Shown here: positions 11,252-24,272 of the stretch, one piece after another
Layout of the letters: each line of letters begins with the position of its first letter
How positions within the stretch are numbered: position 1 is the stretch's first letter
Assembly (NCBI GenBank): GCA_949130485.1
Contig: OX422189.1
Location: forward strand, 8,314,220 to 8,378,219
Length of the DNA stretch: 64,000 bases
Direction of reading: 5' to 3'
DNA from: Agelas oroides
Lineage: Eukaryota; Porifera; Demospongiae; Agelasida; Agelasidae
The notes under the pieces: model-generated
The model's database searches: none
The model's input: the letters and a program-made list of their open reading frames with translations, nothing else
Told to the model about the DNA's origin: nothing
Made by a program: the position numbers and the translations under genes

Positions 11252-14200
11252 CAAACTCCAGTACAGCAGTTATGGCTAGTTTCTGATGATGACGTTTTGC
11301 CCACTCCCACTTTGGACATCCCCCAAAAATGATGACTTGTGTCCGCCCTGGTACCAAACTCAAGGGAGTAGCAGTGTGTCTTAGCCGCATTTGTGCATCT
11401 TCATGAAGGGTGAGCTGAAGAGAGGGAAGAAACTGATTCGATTTGTGTGACATCATTGTTAAAAATTGAAGGGAAAAAAGAAAACATGAGATCCAGCCAG
11501 GATTCCAACCTGGGCTTTTTGAATTCCAGTCAGATGCTCTTACCAACTGAGTCACCTGGAGCTATAGCATTCAAGCAGAGGATAAGTGGTAGGTACAGTT
11601 GATTCTTAGGATGGATGTTGTGTGTCGAGTGGGGGAGCACCAACACCACTAGCACATTGATGTTCATTACGTGAAAAATTCGATACATACATAAAGTGTG
11701 AAGTTAAAACATAATGGGATGTGGGGATGGGGCATTTATGGCTTAAACAGGTATGGCTAAAATGGGTGGGGCATTTATGGCAAAGTGACTTATTGTTGTT
11801 TGGGAGATATGCTCAAAAAAAACCCACTGGTTTTCAGGGGAGTACCCTTTCCGGTCATCGCATGACCACAGGTTTCGGTCCCTTTGAACTGCCGACCTGT
11901 GGCCTACTACAGAAAGGGCGGAACCACTCCCCGCCTAAGGCTTGCTTTGAGTGAGGAGCCCAGCTCTCAGTTGGCATTCACAGAGCTATGAATATTCTAA
12001 TTACTAAGCAAATTGGGGTTGGGGCTCAATGGGTGGAGTTAGTTATCATAACATTAACTAGCGCACCAATGCACTGAGTGTCGTAGACTCATCGTCACAT
12101 CTTGGTGGAGTATATTAATAGTTTGGGTGTGAGACCGTGAGATGCGGTTGACGGGCTTTAAATGGGAGCGTGCTTCTCCTAGTAACGGCGTACTTATCTT
12201 AGTAATGCCATCTTTATGCTTGTTATGGTGTGTGCTTTGCAGTAACGGTACACCTAGGGGTATAGTCGGTTCCGTAAGGCTGAGCTATGGCTAGGGTTGG
12301 GCTAGGGCTGTTTTGTGTTATCTGTGAGGCTCTCTCACATTTGACTTACTACTGTGAAGCTTACTCACATGCAGTTACGGTATGGGTCTGAGGCTCACTC
12401 AAATTAACATTATGAGTGTGAGGCTCTCTCACACTTGACTTACCACTGTGAGACTCACTCGAGAGATGTCCAGGATTGCCATCAAAGGCTTAGTAGTGCC
12501 TTTGATCTCCTTTTGTTCTTTCTTTGTTCTCTAATCCCAACCCTAACCCTAACCCAGCCCCTAACAATGCATTGTTGGCAAACCTGGACATGTATAGAGA
12601 GCTCACTCACAGTTACGCTATGGGTCTGAGGCTCACTCATATTAACACTGCATAGTGAGTACCGAAGTACTGTCTGCTGCATGCAACCAGCTAACTGGGT
12701 ATTAACAGCAGCCACTTTGCATGTGCCATCAGAACTCTGATTGTGAGCCAACCAGAGCATTTTCACTTCCTGAGAATAGCAATACAAGGTATATTTTGCA
12801 TGCCTAAAGTTTCATGTTTAAGGGATTCTATTCACAGAGTAGGAGATGAATGGGAAAAAGGGAAAAAAGTTATTGTGCACATCATAGACAATGTGATCAG
12901 TTGGTTACATTGAAAGATATCAGCATATGTTAAACAATGGTCTAGTTAGAGCATGTAAACCTAGTCGAATCATTGATCACCACTCACCTCCCTCCACCTC
13001 CCAGCATTGACATCCAGGATCCATGCATCACTTAGAGTGTTACCATTCTTATCCTCCACTCCCCCAGAGACCAGCAGTTGGGGGTCATCCTCTCCAAAGT
13101 TGAGGCAGCAGGCTGCATGGGAGTCTCTCCTCACTGGCCAAGGGGCTCCCTCAGGCTTCTCCAGTTTGGTCCACTCCTGAAACAAGTGATACATAAAACG
13201 TGTCACATGATGAGTTCAGTTATTCACTGTTATGCCCATATTGGCTTTGACATGGTATGGCAAAGCGTTTCATTTAATTCACACCCCACCCACGGCACAG
13301 GACGTACTTCAGGCAATACCAGCTGTATTGGGATCAGTTGGATGACCGAGAGATATGGTATTTAGATAACGTCCCACCCATGCATTTGTAGTGTAATGAT
13401 CACATAAGCATTAATCTCTCCAAGCATACCATTGACTCAAAATCCATAAGAAAACAGTCATTGACTCTGTGGTCTTTGTGATGTTGTGGTTGGTTTCCTC
13501 CAAAGAGCACTGCCTGGTGGTCGTTAATGGCAGTGAAGGAGAAGAAATAACAGGGAGGTGGCCTAGGACCAGTGGTTGGAGGGGAAGACCACTTGCCTGC
13601 AAATAATAAAGCTCAGTACAGTGTTAAGTTGTTGTCGTGTTGTTGTTTTGTTAAGTTGATTTAGAAAACAGTCATGTATTGTTGGAGCATCGTATACATG
13701 TAGCATAGGCCCCAGCCTGAATGATATACATGTAGTACTGTTCGCTAAAAGCATGACAAAATCTAACTATATGCATACATATATGGGTGTGTGTGAGGAA
13801 GACATGGCAAAAGGGACTATGGAGTTCAATGGTCAAACGATGTCTGGGAGACCTAAAAATTTAATATCTACACAAGAGACAATTGCTCAGCAAAAACTTG
13901 GCTTCAGACTCACTAGTTCAATAATGTTGAATACATCAAAAAACAAAAGAAACTTGGCTTTTGAACCACACAGATCCCTTCTGCCTTTCTTATTCAGGGA
14001 GATGTGGTTCGTTGATTGCTCAGGCTTTCTCACATATGTGTCACTAGCCTCGTTCAACTGGGCTGGGAATGAGGCTAATGTGTCACATGTGCTGGAAGCT
14101 GTATATTGTCAAGATGGTAACTAGCTTCACAGCACATGCTGGAATGGTCGACCATCTAGCTATACCAATGCACAAAAAATTCATAGCCACATACATCAAG

Positions 14201-15010
14201 GGCAGTGAAAATAAGAGTGCCTTTGGAAAGTGACTAGTATGTACTCACAACAGAGAATGGTTAAACTAAAATGACTAGTGTCATCAATTTCAGTATCTCA
14301 AAGAGTGGTCTAACTTAAAGCTTACTCCAGTCATGGCAAAGGCAATATCTATTGATGATCTCAGGCTGTTTTCAATTAGCAAAAGTCTACCTACTCTGCA
14401 CTTCTACCACCCAACAGACACCCGAATTAGAATAAAACAAATGAGACAATGCTCACATACTTCTTGTGATGTCAAACACGTGGAGTTCATTGCTGAACCC
14501 CCTTCTACTGACGAAGGGATCCTCGATGAAAGTTGCTCCAGGCTGAATGGGACCAGTGGGAATGCCGTAGCCCCCAAATGTAGCCAGCTGGTCTTGAGAG
14601 AAGGAGACCATTCCACACCAAATTTTTCTCATTGGTCCATCAGCCTGGTTCAGAGGTTGTAGCTCCCTCCACTCCAGTGTGGTGGCGTCAAGTCTGTGAA
14701 GGGAGTTGTAATAAGACCTGCCATCATGCCCACCAAACCAATACAATGAATCCAGCAGTGAGGTACAGGCTCCATCACACAGTCCAGGGGGTGGTACTCC
14801 TGTTGTGTGGTGTTTCTCCCATGTCTCCAGGTGGGGGTCAAAGATCTCAACAGTTGATGCTAGCTTATTTCTTCCACTCTCAGAGGAGTCTTGAACAAAG
14901 CCACCCCGGAGGTAACACCTTCCTCCAACTGCAGCAGCACAGTGGGAAAACCTAGGAGGTGGTTCATATACTTTGGTTGGATGGAACGTGGAAGACGAAA
15001 TGAATGCCAT
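11252..15010 (-). CDS. Kelch-repeat propeller, five exons (locus A, Kelch half)
   Basis: The exons are 15011-14461, 13596-13430, 13176-12988, 12769-12671 and 11414-11252, and all phases agree. The first Met (15010) lies one base after the acceptor TATATAG, so a 5' UTR intron is implied. Kelch signatures recur: CYLRGGF, YWFGGHDGRSYYNSLHRLD, ATFGGYGIP, AVLFGGN, LLVSGGVEDKNGNTLSDAW and VIIFGG. Together they are enough for about six blades. Kelch propellers are protein-interaction platforms. The last exon ends in phase 1 (GAGTTTG|GTGAGC), exactly what the Roc-COR exon at 10480 needs. If that splice is not used, the frame runs about 24 residues to a stop, giving a free Kelch protein. A near-copy lies at 43031-38579. 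Confidence 0.85.
11490..11562 (-). pseudogene. tRNA-like sequence (tRNA pseudogene or SINE head)
   Basis: The 73-nt span can be folded as a tRNA. Six of seven acceptor pairs form (GCTCCAG with CTGGATC). The D-arm is ACTCAGTTGGTAAGAGC, and the T-arm CCAGGTTGGAATCCTGG carries a damaged B box. The anticodon loop would read CTGGAAT. It lies in the intron before the last Kelch exon. The duplicate at about 38817-38877 keeps an intact B box (GGTTCGAATCC) but has lost the anticodon arm. It is probably not a working tRNA in either copy. Confidence 0.5.
11605..12655. other. Insertion specific to Kelch copy A (no gene)
   Basis: Comparison with the duplicate at 38.9 kb shows about 1 kb present only in copy A, between AGCAGAGGATAAGTGGTA and the next exon's donor region. 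It contains degenerate tandem units around GTGAGGCTCACTC (about 12325-12650) and a short telomere-like CCCTAACCCTAACCC (about 12539-12555). No terminal inverted repeats or coding frame were recognised. Confidence 0.55.
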
Positions 15011-15011
15011 T

Positions 15012-17971
15012 CTATATAGAGAGTAGAGATAATCACTGCATTCAATAGAAGACTCCAATTATAGCTACTACGTCAACACTGAGAGGTTATACCTTTGTGG
15101 GAAAGTTTGGCTGAAGCAGCTAAAGAGAAAAAAGATTGCATAATTTTTGCCAATATGTAATTGTTTTTACCCACACCACCCAGAAACATCTCTTGATGAA
15201 AAGGATTGTTTGCCTGAAACAGTCGTGATGTAGAGTGATAGTCTATAAATGACGTGTCTCCCCACCTCAATCAACAACAATCTATTGCCAAATACAAAGA
15301 TGTACCAGGACAAAATCTAGACCAGCAAAGGGAAAAGCGCATTCACAAATACAAATGTGTGCACAACAAATCACAACAAATAAACTCCATACATTTTCGA
15401 AAAATTACACCCCAAGTGGAAAGAAAAATAAATTAAATAATGAATGAATGAACGAAAAGGCACAAAACTGCACATGCATGCCCAATGTTTTAGCATTTCT
15501 TTCCCAGTCTGAGAGGACTTACCGAGGTTTGACACCACAGCTTGAAACAGTTATCACTGAAGTATCTACTGTGCAAGCGCTAAGGTCGAGAGCTAATCCA
15601 CCGCAATTGCACGGGGCCATACATTTGCCATCAATTAATTGGACCTACGGTGACATAGGATTTTACAGTGGCCAAACTAGCAAACTTGACATGAAGGTAA
15701 TTGCTAAAGATGAGAATATGCAATTTTTTTGTAAACTGCTGCTAACCTGAGTTATGATCAAAAATGTTGACACTTCAGTGACTACACAAACTTCATTCCA
15801 ACTTGCGACTCTGGAGCCTTGTATAAAGGCTAAGGTATGTACATTGTTAACAAGCTAGATCTATTAGCTACAACTTTCTGGTAGCAGACTACTGGCCATA
15901 CTGAGCTACAAGTCACTCTGATACTTCAGTGAAGTGCGCACTTAGCTACTGGTCGCTGCACTACAGCACATCCCATGTCTCCACAGCGCTTTTGATGGCA
16001 ATGGTTCTTCTTTACAACACCAACTGACGTATCCCAAAAAGCTTTGTGCAGTGTTTTTAGCTCCTACACAACTCAGATATAGATACACAAATTGGCAGCC
16101 TGGCCATCTTCTGGCCAGCAGGTCAACACTCACACTTACAAGTTGGCTGGCTTTATCATCTCGCCTCTACATGGCTTCAATTACCACCAGTTAGCACCCA
16201 CTCAGAATATTTAGACCATAGATAGTGGAGTGAAGCTCCATGTGCAGTTTTAATAGCCAGCTAGTGTAGCCTCGTACCCAGGCTCCTCCTCAGCAGGGGA
16301 GGAGCCTGGGTACGAGGCCAAGCTAGTGTATATCACAATACTGCATGTGAAGAACACATTTAGCACTTAACCACTTGTTGCTAGATAACAGCTAACGTAC
16401 TGTACCAGCTCAGTGGCTGATTTCACCAGCTGGCACAACCTTTGTTGTCAGTAGGACCATGTCTTCATTTAACCCTCTGTCTTTCACCCTTGCTTACCAC
16501 ACCCATACCCATGGCCTTTCTCTTAGTCAAAGTTTGTGCTCTCATGGCCTGCCACCTATACCCAATACTTTGCACTTCGGATGCAGTTACCACCTGCACC
16601 CCAGTCACCCTTTTCTTTCCACTTGGGGTGCGGTTATGCTCGTAATAATAATAATTCATTTATTGTGGGTTATTGGAGACACTGCATCACTTCTTCACTT
16701 AGGATACTTTATACAACGTTACTGTTTTGCCTTTGTACTGGAGCATGGAATGGATTATGGTTTGTGGTTAGTCTTGTTTCCAGGCACAACACTAATATAT
16801 GCATAGGTGGTACACCTGGCATGCATAGAATGGCAACATTTCCAGGATCAATAATGTCTTTTAGCATCCAAGGTACATCCTACTGTAGTATTTATGAGCA
16901 AACTTCGCTCAAGGATGAACAGTCACAGCTGCAGAATTAATGCTTGTTAATACAAGCAGCTGACTGAATGAATTGCTTGAGTGGTAGTGCATCAACTACA
17001 TCCTAATGGTAGCACCACTTTCAAACATCGTTGAGATAAAACTTAGTGTCAAATGCATCCACACTACATAAGTACCCTTACTTATCTTGTCAATCTCTAA
17101 TGATTCAGAAGTATCTCCCATATGCACATGAACAAAATCTGAAACAAAAAGCATTTCCACGAACAGCAAGCTAATTACAGTCTAATGATCACAAAGCACT
17201 CCTAATGTTGACAATAAACCACTCTACTTGGGAACAAATGATGCCGAAATATGGCATCTGGCATGGCTCTTTTGGTACATGGAAATTGTGCAAGTCAGAT
17301 TGGATAGCCTTGTTCCAAGGAACAAGGCTATTGATTGGTCATAACACACAAAATATGCATAAAACTACGACAAATACTGTACTGCGGAATGTGATCATGC
17401 GCTCTTGCATGTTATACTTAGTAAATGTGTTTTTAGTGAATCTTAAGTCGGTGTCAGCTGTTGTATAATGCATGTACGTCTCACTCAAGTAAAAATCATG
17501 AGTAATACTCCCTGTTCACATTTATGTATGTAAAATATTTTATCGTGTAATGCATTCTAATTTTGCACACTCATAACAAACTTACAATCTTAAAATCCTG
17601 CAAACAATTCCTGGCCTATGGTACAACAAAACACAACTTTCCATGTACTGTATTTGCACTATCTCCTTGGGCTTTGGCAAATTTTCATCACATGCACAGA
17701 GGTGAAACCATTTGGCCTACACTAAGCCACACAAAACTAACTTCCTGTGTCAATCTTACAGAACCTGCATTGGCTTCACCACACTGCCTTGGCTTTCAAA
17801 CAGGCCAGCCAGATTGAACCACAATAGTTCATCTGGTGCAGCATAGGTCTCACAGAACACCTGTTCCAATCTCTATGAAATGTCACCTGGGATCAATAGA
17901 ACCAAGCATACTACAAACACTCTAGTTCATCTGCTCTACACCAACCCTGGCTGCCTAATGGTCATGCCTAC
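15012..17971. other. Upstream region of Kelch A (no further gene recognised)
   Basis: Parts align with the region upstream of the second Kelch copy (43.03-43.79 and 45.76-47.4 kb). A short stretch at about 15119-15092 on the minus strand (CTGCTTCAGCCAAACTTTCC after an AG) may be a 5' UTR exon. About 1.4 kb (about 15.27-16.68 kb) is absent from the second copy. Nothing else in it reads as a gene. Confidence 0.5.
16267..16320. repeat. Compact TAGCCTCG palindrome
   Basis: This is a perfect hairpin, TAGCCTCGTACCCAGGCTCC to its reverse complement, with a 5-8 base loop. It is flanked by AGCTAGTG on both sides, an 8-bp target duplication. It is the smallest form of the family described at 20334-27230. 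Confidence 0.8.
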
Positions 17972-19461
17972 TATATGGGGGTGATCAGTGTCAAAATTGG
18001 GGGTGTAAACTTGGGAGTGGGGGGGTGGGGCTTTCCAAAAGTGTAGGGGTATACATTGAGGTTTAAAAGCTGAAAAAACAAAACAAATTTCTTTGCTGTT
18101 AAAATGTGAAGTGGTGAGACAAGCTCTTAGATTCTCGAGGATGCTTCAAGATGAGCCATGCCCCACAAATGAAAACTATTCACCTCCATTGCTGCACACA
18201 GGGTGTGTTGGTCATCTGAGGAATCTCAAATTTTGGATGCATCAGCTCCAAACAGATTACAAAGGCATCAACCACATCCAAGGATATTGTTCTTCATAAC
18301 TTTTCATATCTGTAGCAACTCTTTTCAAGGTTCTTATTGCCCAGCAACTCATTATTCAATGTGATTTTGACTATAGTAACTGCCATGAAAGCTACACCTT
18401 TAACCACACCTAAATTTGTTCATATCAGCCAATACTGTGCACACAATGTTGTTGCATGTACTGTCAACGTGCTGAAGATTATGACAAGTATGCAACCCCG
18501 CCCCCCCCCTCTCAACATGAAGTGCACCCCCACTCAGTTTGAAGCGTACCCCTGAAGTGTACTGCCTCTCAACCTGATTTACACCCTCTCTCAACATAAA
18601 GCGTACCCCTCTCAGCGTGAAGTGTACCCCTTCTCAACGTGAAGTGCACCCTTTCTCAACCTGAACTGTACCCCCAATCAACCTGAACTGTATCCCCAAT
18701 CAACCCGAACTGTATCCCCAATCAACCCGAGGTCCACCCCCTCTCAACTTAATGTGTACCCTCCCAACTTGAATTATACCCCCTATTCAAAAATGTATAC
18801 CCCTACACTTTTGGAAACTACCCCCTCCAGATTACATCCCCAATTTTGACACTGATCATCGGTCATTATTCTACAGAACGGACAGGAATGGAATGGAACG
18901 GAACGGTTCCATCACATTATTTCACGGAACACAGTTTATTGCGAAATGTAAACGTAAGTTATTACAGGTTATACGTGGGCATAGCTAGCTATTATCTATG
19001 ACGTGGGTAAGTACTCAGTAGTCTCACCATGCATGCTACTTGTCCTTTGTTTTTCCGATAGAGATCTGAGTGTTTACACAGCTAAAACCAGCGTTCCTGA
19101 CAGAGTGGCAGCAACTGTACTAACTGGCACTTACACAAGGCTCAACTGTTGGCTTAAAAATGTCCGTATAATTTGTCAATGGGACAATACTGTTCAAACA
19201 GTATCATGGCCGGTAACTAGAGCATTTCAACGCACAATGCGACATTTGGTAGGTAGTTGTGTGTGACATTTGGTAGTCGTGTGTGCAATAGCACACATAT
19301 TCGAACCTAGTCTTGCACCCAGACCTCTCTCAGAAAAATCAAGAAGGGCACGAGACTAATTTGAATCCGTTCCATTCCATAAAATAATGTGACCAGAACT
19401 CTTCCGTTTCGTTCCAGTCCGTTCTGTAGAATAATGACCGCCACACTGATCACCCCCCATA
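17972..19461. mobile_element. DNA transposon with GGGGGTGATCAGTGTC termini, containing a nested MITE
   Basis: The left end (TATGGGGGTGATCAGTGTC...) and the right end (...GACACTGATCA / CACCCCCCATA) are inverted copies. GCCTAC flanks both sides (17966-17971 and 19462-19467). The duplicated locus has the uninterrupted site at about 47409 (CATACCTACAGTGTGG), which proves insertion after, or its absence from, one copy. The interior has degenerate tandem repeats around CAACCTGAACTGTACCCC (about 18480-18790). There is no transposase frame. Confidence 0.85.
18861..19439. mobile_element. MITE nested in the right terminus of the previous element
   Basis: The termini are GGTCATTATTCTACAGAACG and its inverse (CGTTCTGTAGAATAATGACC with one change). 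It interrupts the outer element's right end, and ACACTGATCA occurs on both sides (18849-18858 and 19443-19452), consistent with a target duplication of about 10 bp. The 579-bp body is non-coding. Confidence 0.8.
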
Positions 19462-19804
19462 GCCTACAGTGTGGCAACGTCCCAGCTGCTATATCTATAT
19501 CATCTCCTGTTCATAGACTGTACTCAATAATTTAGTATCATGCAAGTTTTATGCAGCACAAAACTTATCAGACATCATGCAATAAACTGGATCCTCGGGT
19601 CCACTTTTGGCGACCAAAATTGGCCTCAGGAGGGCCACTTTCATTCACCAAACTTTTTTGGTAGATTGGGCCCTTGGGTGATCACTTTTTATTAGGGCTA
19701 CATACTTTAGCATGACAGTGCCTACAACCGTTATACACAGTTCACGTACCTGCCGGCTCAGGCTGACGAAGTTATATAATGCTTGTCAGCTTGAAAGGGA
19801 CAAA

Positions 19805-20139
19805 TAGTCTCGCGGAGCCAGACTCTCACACGAAAAGCGGGAGAGAGTCTGGTGACACTCGCATGGTGAGTTGGTGGGTGAAACTCGCATAGTGAGTTGG
19901 TGCTAATAGGTCACGGAATTTCTGTGGGCGATAATTGACCATAAGTAGGTTACAGCGGCAAAGTTTTTGAAGGTCTGGCTTCAATGTCACTTCCATGACT
20001 TCCCTGTCAATCGCACACTTGCATGTTTGCACCTACTTAATTATCTACTGACTTGCTGACAGTGCAACACCAACTCACTATGCGAGTGTCACCAGACTCT
20101 CTCCCGCTTTTCGTGTGAGAGTCTGGCTCCGCGAGACTA
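19805..20139. mobile_element. MITE with about 70-bp terminal inverted repeats
   Basis: The arms 19805-19877 and 20068-20139 are near-perfect inverse copies, starting TAGTCTCGCGGAGCCAGACT. Each contains an internal hairpin of its own (CTCTCACACGAAAAGCGGGAGAGAG). There is no coding frame. Confidence 0.85.
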
Positions 20140-21333
20140 AGGGACAAAGGCCTAGGGGACGCCCAGAATTTTGTAGTCTCGTGCCCAGATCCTACCCTCA
20201 GCTCACGTGGGGTCTGGGCATGAGACTAGCTAGTCTCGTCCCCAGACCCAACCCTCTCACGAGGAGAAACGTTTCTCGCCGGGAGGCCCGCGCGGGCGGG
20301 GCACGAGACTAGAGACTAGCGCCGCGAGTAGCGTAGCCTCGTCCCCATGGCCCAGGCCCCACCCAAAAATCGGGAAAGGGGCCTGGTGTTACTTGCAAAA
20401 ATTCCCGTATGTGCTGCGTCAGCAGTCTTCGTTTGGAGTAGAGGAATCACGTTGGGCCATTACCAATTACTAAATTCTGGACACGTGAAAGTAGTAGACT
20501 CGTTCCAAGACCACTTGAAAATGGGAACGGGGCAAGCAGACTTTTTATAAACCTCGGATTTCAGAAACTTGGAGCGTAGTTACGCTTGCTAGGCTACTGC
20601 TCTTGCCTCACAGGATTTTTCTGTTGTCGCTCCGTAGCAAGATCTGTTCTTCTACTCTGTAATGCCATCGTCAACAGTAGCTGGCTACCACGTGATCAAG
20701 TAAGGCACGTAATTGTTACATAATATGCTGACTCAGCACATACGAGAAAGTTTGCAAGTGACGCCAGGCTAGCCTCGTTCCCAGGCCTTCGCGCGTTCGT
20801 CGCTTGCAGTATGAAATAATTCGCTCAGAAGGCCTGGTCCATTTCATCACGTGATGTATGCCGCAGCCGTAATTTTACGTCACACTAGATATGGCCGCGC
20901 CGTGTTGCAGCATAATTTGGTTGTAGAGATAACCACAAATGGAGTTGGAAGAACCTGAAACAGGTCACGCGCGTACGATAGACTACAATAGTAAACTCGA
21001 GCTGAAGAAGACGAGGAGTCGAAATCCAGGTTCAACCTAGTGACACGATGTGGCCAAGGTATCTGAATATAGACGTCTACTATCCAGCTAAACATGGCAG
21101 CTTGTGCTCTTTCGCTGCCGAGACTTTTAGCACTTAGGTAAGTTCGTACACGAACCATTACTGTGATGTCTGGGGGCCTCTTTCAACGCTAAAGTGGGCT
21201 CTAGCTCATCTATGACATCATTGATTCCAGTAGCATGGTCGTGACGTAAGCTGCGGCACACATCTTCTTCTTCGTCTTTGTAACCTCCTTTCTAGGAGAG
21301 TATCCCAAGTTGGGCTATATAGGGCCGGGTTGG

Positions 21334-23611
21334 GCGTATTTTTTTTTTGGACGCACTTTCGACTTAGTCTCTGGACGGTAATGCATATGCGCATGCGCAG
21401 TGCCACACCCTTCGTGTACTTAGACCTTTGAGAAGGGCGAGTTGAACATGATCGAGCAAAACGACTGCCAAGAAGACTGCAGTTAGAAAGACAGCTACTC
21501 CTCAGGTGATCTTTAGCAACAAAGAACTTCAGCCTATAACTACAATGTATTTCCAGTGAACTGTGAGCAAGAATGGAAAGTATCTGGCCACTGTTCAATC
21601 TGTTGTCTCATCTAGAAATAATTTGCCAAGGACAATCATGATAGTGCGTAATATAGTCTATTCTAGCCATGCATTAAGACATTCCAGCAACCTGGAAACT
21701 CTCAGGGAATGTTTTCCCAGGAATGGGCAGCAATTAGAACTATCTTGTAGAAAGACCCAAAGATTCACACTGATTGAGATTTCATTCTGTGGGGTGTTGA
21801 AGCAGTAGTTTCTAGAGGGTCTGTGAACAAGGCTATTGAAGCAGTAAGACTGAATGTTTTGCCTGTCGATGCATGTGTGTAGGGAATCACTGATATATTG
21901 GAATTTGGGAAGTGAAAACAATGCAACCCTGTTATAGACAAGTTTTGACGCACTTTTACTGGACAAATTTGAAACTTGCGATGTTTCAACTGCTAATTTG
22001 CAATCTCCATCAGCATTTATTTGAGCCTGATAAAGAGAATGATATAGCAGTTGAAAGATTACAATAACATACTTGTCTGGTGAAAGTCTGTCAAATCTTG
22101 TCCATGCACAATGCCTAAACAATAGCCCTATTTACACTAGCACTTTCCAGTTTCAAATTGTCAAATTTGTTTAGGGCAGCTGTGTAAACTTTTAACCGAT
22201 TTGAAACCAGTCTAAATGTTAAATGTAAACAGGGCTAATGCAAACGATCTTGATTCTTTGATTCAGGATGCCAAAAAAAAAAAATTTCCAAGGACATCAG
22301 TGATGATTGCTACAAGGACTATTTGTAGGTGTAGCTGATGATAAAAGGTCATACCAGTGTAGTTTTATGTTGGTCAGACCTGGCGGACCCAAATATTGCC
22401 ACATGCTATTGTCTACGGAGTGCATATGAATCATCAAGCTGACTTTGTCAAGTAGTGTCATCTTTTGCGTGGATAATAAAATAGAGCCTGAAGATCAAAC
22501 AAAAGACCAAGATTGTCTACTGTAGACAGGGTGACTCTTTTGGCGAGCTGTTAGTATACACTTTGTAGCAAAAGTGTTGCCAGTATCATGATCACTGGTT
22601 ATCATTTTTAAGCCTACCTACTGGCCAATTCATCTATTCAAGCAGCAAAAAATGGATTGGTGTGGCCTAAGACAACCTTCTTCAACAGTTACTCTAATCT
22701 TGTTCCCAGTCTGCTTTTCCATAACGCTGGAGAGTGGGAAGGCCTGTATGCAAATGAGGATTTTATGTAACACGATTATAGCTGGAACACCATACTTCTG
22801 TGTTAAACACAGGCTACCCGTCAGAAAAACATAAGCTTGTTCTAATTACTGCCCATTTCTGGAAGAACTTTCCCTGAGAGTTTCCAAGGCAGGTGGAATG
22901 ATGTACTGACTACATGGTGCACCATCATTGTCCCTGGCAAATTATGACTTGTATAGGGAGACAAAATAAATTGAACGTGGCAGATACTTTCCAGTCTTGT
23001 TCACAGTTCACTGATAGTGACACTGTAATAGACTGAAGTTTTTGATGCTAAAGGTCCTCTGAAGGATAGCTTCCTTTCCAATTGCCATCTTCATAGTATC
23101 ATTTGGCTCAATCATGTTCGGATGATACACTCTCATACCACTCCCAGCCACACCACAGAATAGTAGTTCAATAGTCGGCTCAGTGTGAATCTCTGGGTCC
23201 ATCTGTTCCTCATCAGGTAAACGCAAGGTAGTTCTAATTGCTGCCCATTCCCGAGACGACATTCCCTGAGAGTTCCCAGGTTGCTGGAATGTCTATAATA
23301 GACTATATGATGTACTATCATGATTGTCCTTGGGAAATTATTTATAAAGGAGACAACAGAGATTGAACAGTGGCCAGATGCTTTCCATTCTTGCTCACAG
23401 TTCACTGGAAATACATTGTAGTTATAGGCTGAAGTTCTTTGTTGCTAAAGATCACCTGAGGAGTAGCTGTCTTTCTAACTGCAGTCTTCTTGGCAGTCGT
23501 TTTGCTCGATCATGTTCAATACGCCCTTCACGGAGGGTGTGGCACTGCGCATGCGCATATGCATTACCGTCCAGAGACTAAGTCGAAAGTGCGTCCAAAA
23601 AAAAAATACGC
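21334..23611. mobile_element. Mutator-like element with long TIRs, inserted in the LINE
   Basis: The ends start GCGTATTTTTTTTTTGGACG and are inverted copies for about 460 bp (21334 to about 21800, and about 23160 to 23611). The 9-mer CCGGGTTGG flanks both sides (21325-21333 and 23612-23620), as expected for Mutator-type elements (8-10 bp). A third, more diverged copy of arm sequence lies inside (about 22830-23040). No transposase was recognised, so it is non-autonomous. Confidence 0.85.
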
Positions 23612-23958
23612 CCGGGTTGGAGTAGTAGTGCGTTCCGGTGTGCACGGAGTTGGTCTAGAAAGTCCACAATGTACACCTGTGTTGCGTGGTCCTTAATCCA
23701 TACACAACCGAGCATGACGTCGACAAAGTGATCCGGGTCCAGGTTAATATCAGGGAGTAGCGATTTAACGTGGGAGGGTGCATCTGAGAGTAATTCATGG
23801 CGGCGAGTGGAGAGGGAGGGGCAGCGCAAGATGAAGTGGGCGGGGTCCTCAGGTGCAGTGAGACACAGCTTGCAGGTGGAGTCGCCAGGGGCTCTGCTAT
23901 TCATCCTGCGTCGAAATCTCGAGGCGTCAGCCTCCAGGCCATCACAGCCAACCAGCAT
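23612..23958 (-). pseudogene. LINE C-terminal Cys-His segment
   Basis: CKLCLTAPEDPAHFILRC is the CCHC-like knuckle found at the C-terminus of many non-LTR polyproteins. The frame runs into the DNA transposon inserted at 23611. On the far side (21333 and below) the same frame would reach a stop within a few codons, so the insertion lies at the very end of the coding region. Confidence 0.8.
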
Positions 23959-24272
23959 TCTAAGACGAAAGTTGGTTCTGATGGTGGCTTGTCGATCGTG
24001 CAGGGTGGAGGACCAATGGTGGGGGGGTTTACCGAGGGGGAGGTCGCAGTAGCCAATCGGATAGTCTGGACACTCTTCAGTGAGGGCGATGTAATGATTG
24101 ATGTTTAGCAGCCTTTTGTTGGAGTTTTTCCAAGAGACTTTGCCCCTTGGGGTGGAGATCAGCTGTTCAAGGGATGGGAGGTGGAGATTGTCCAGTAGTT
24201 GTTGCCATAGGGGGATGATCCCAGAGAGCGATGGGCCTAGTCAACCGTTGTTCAAGGATCAGTCTGGGAAGG

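Noticed and set aside
12539-12555. Telomere-like CCCTAACCCTAACCC
   Set aside because: Only about two to three units within a degenerate repeat; too short to claim an interstitial telomere.
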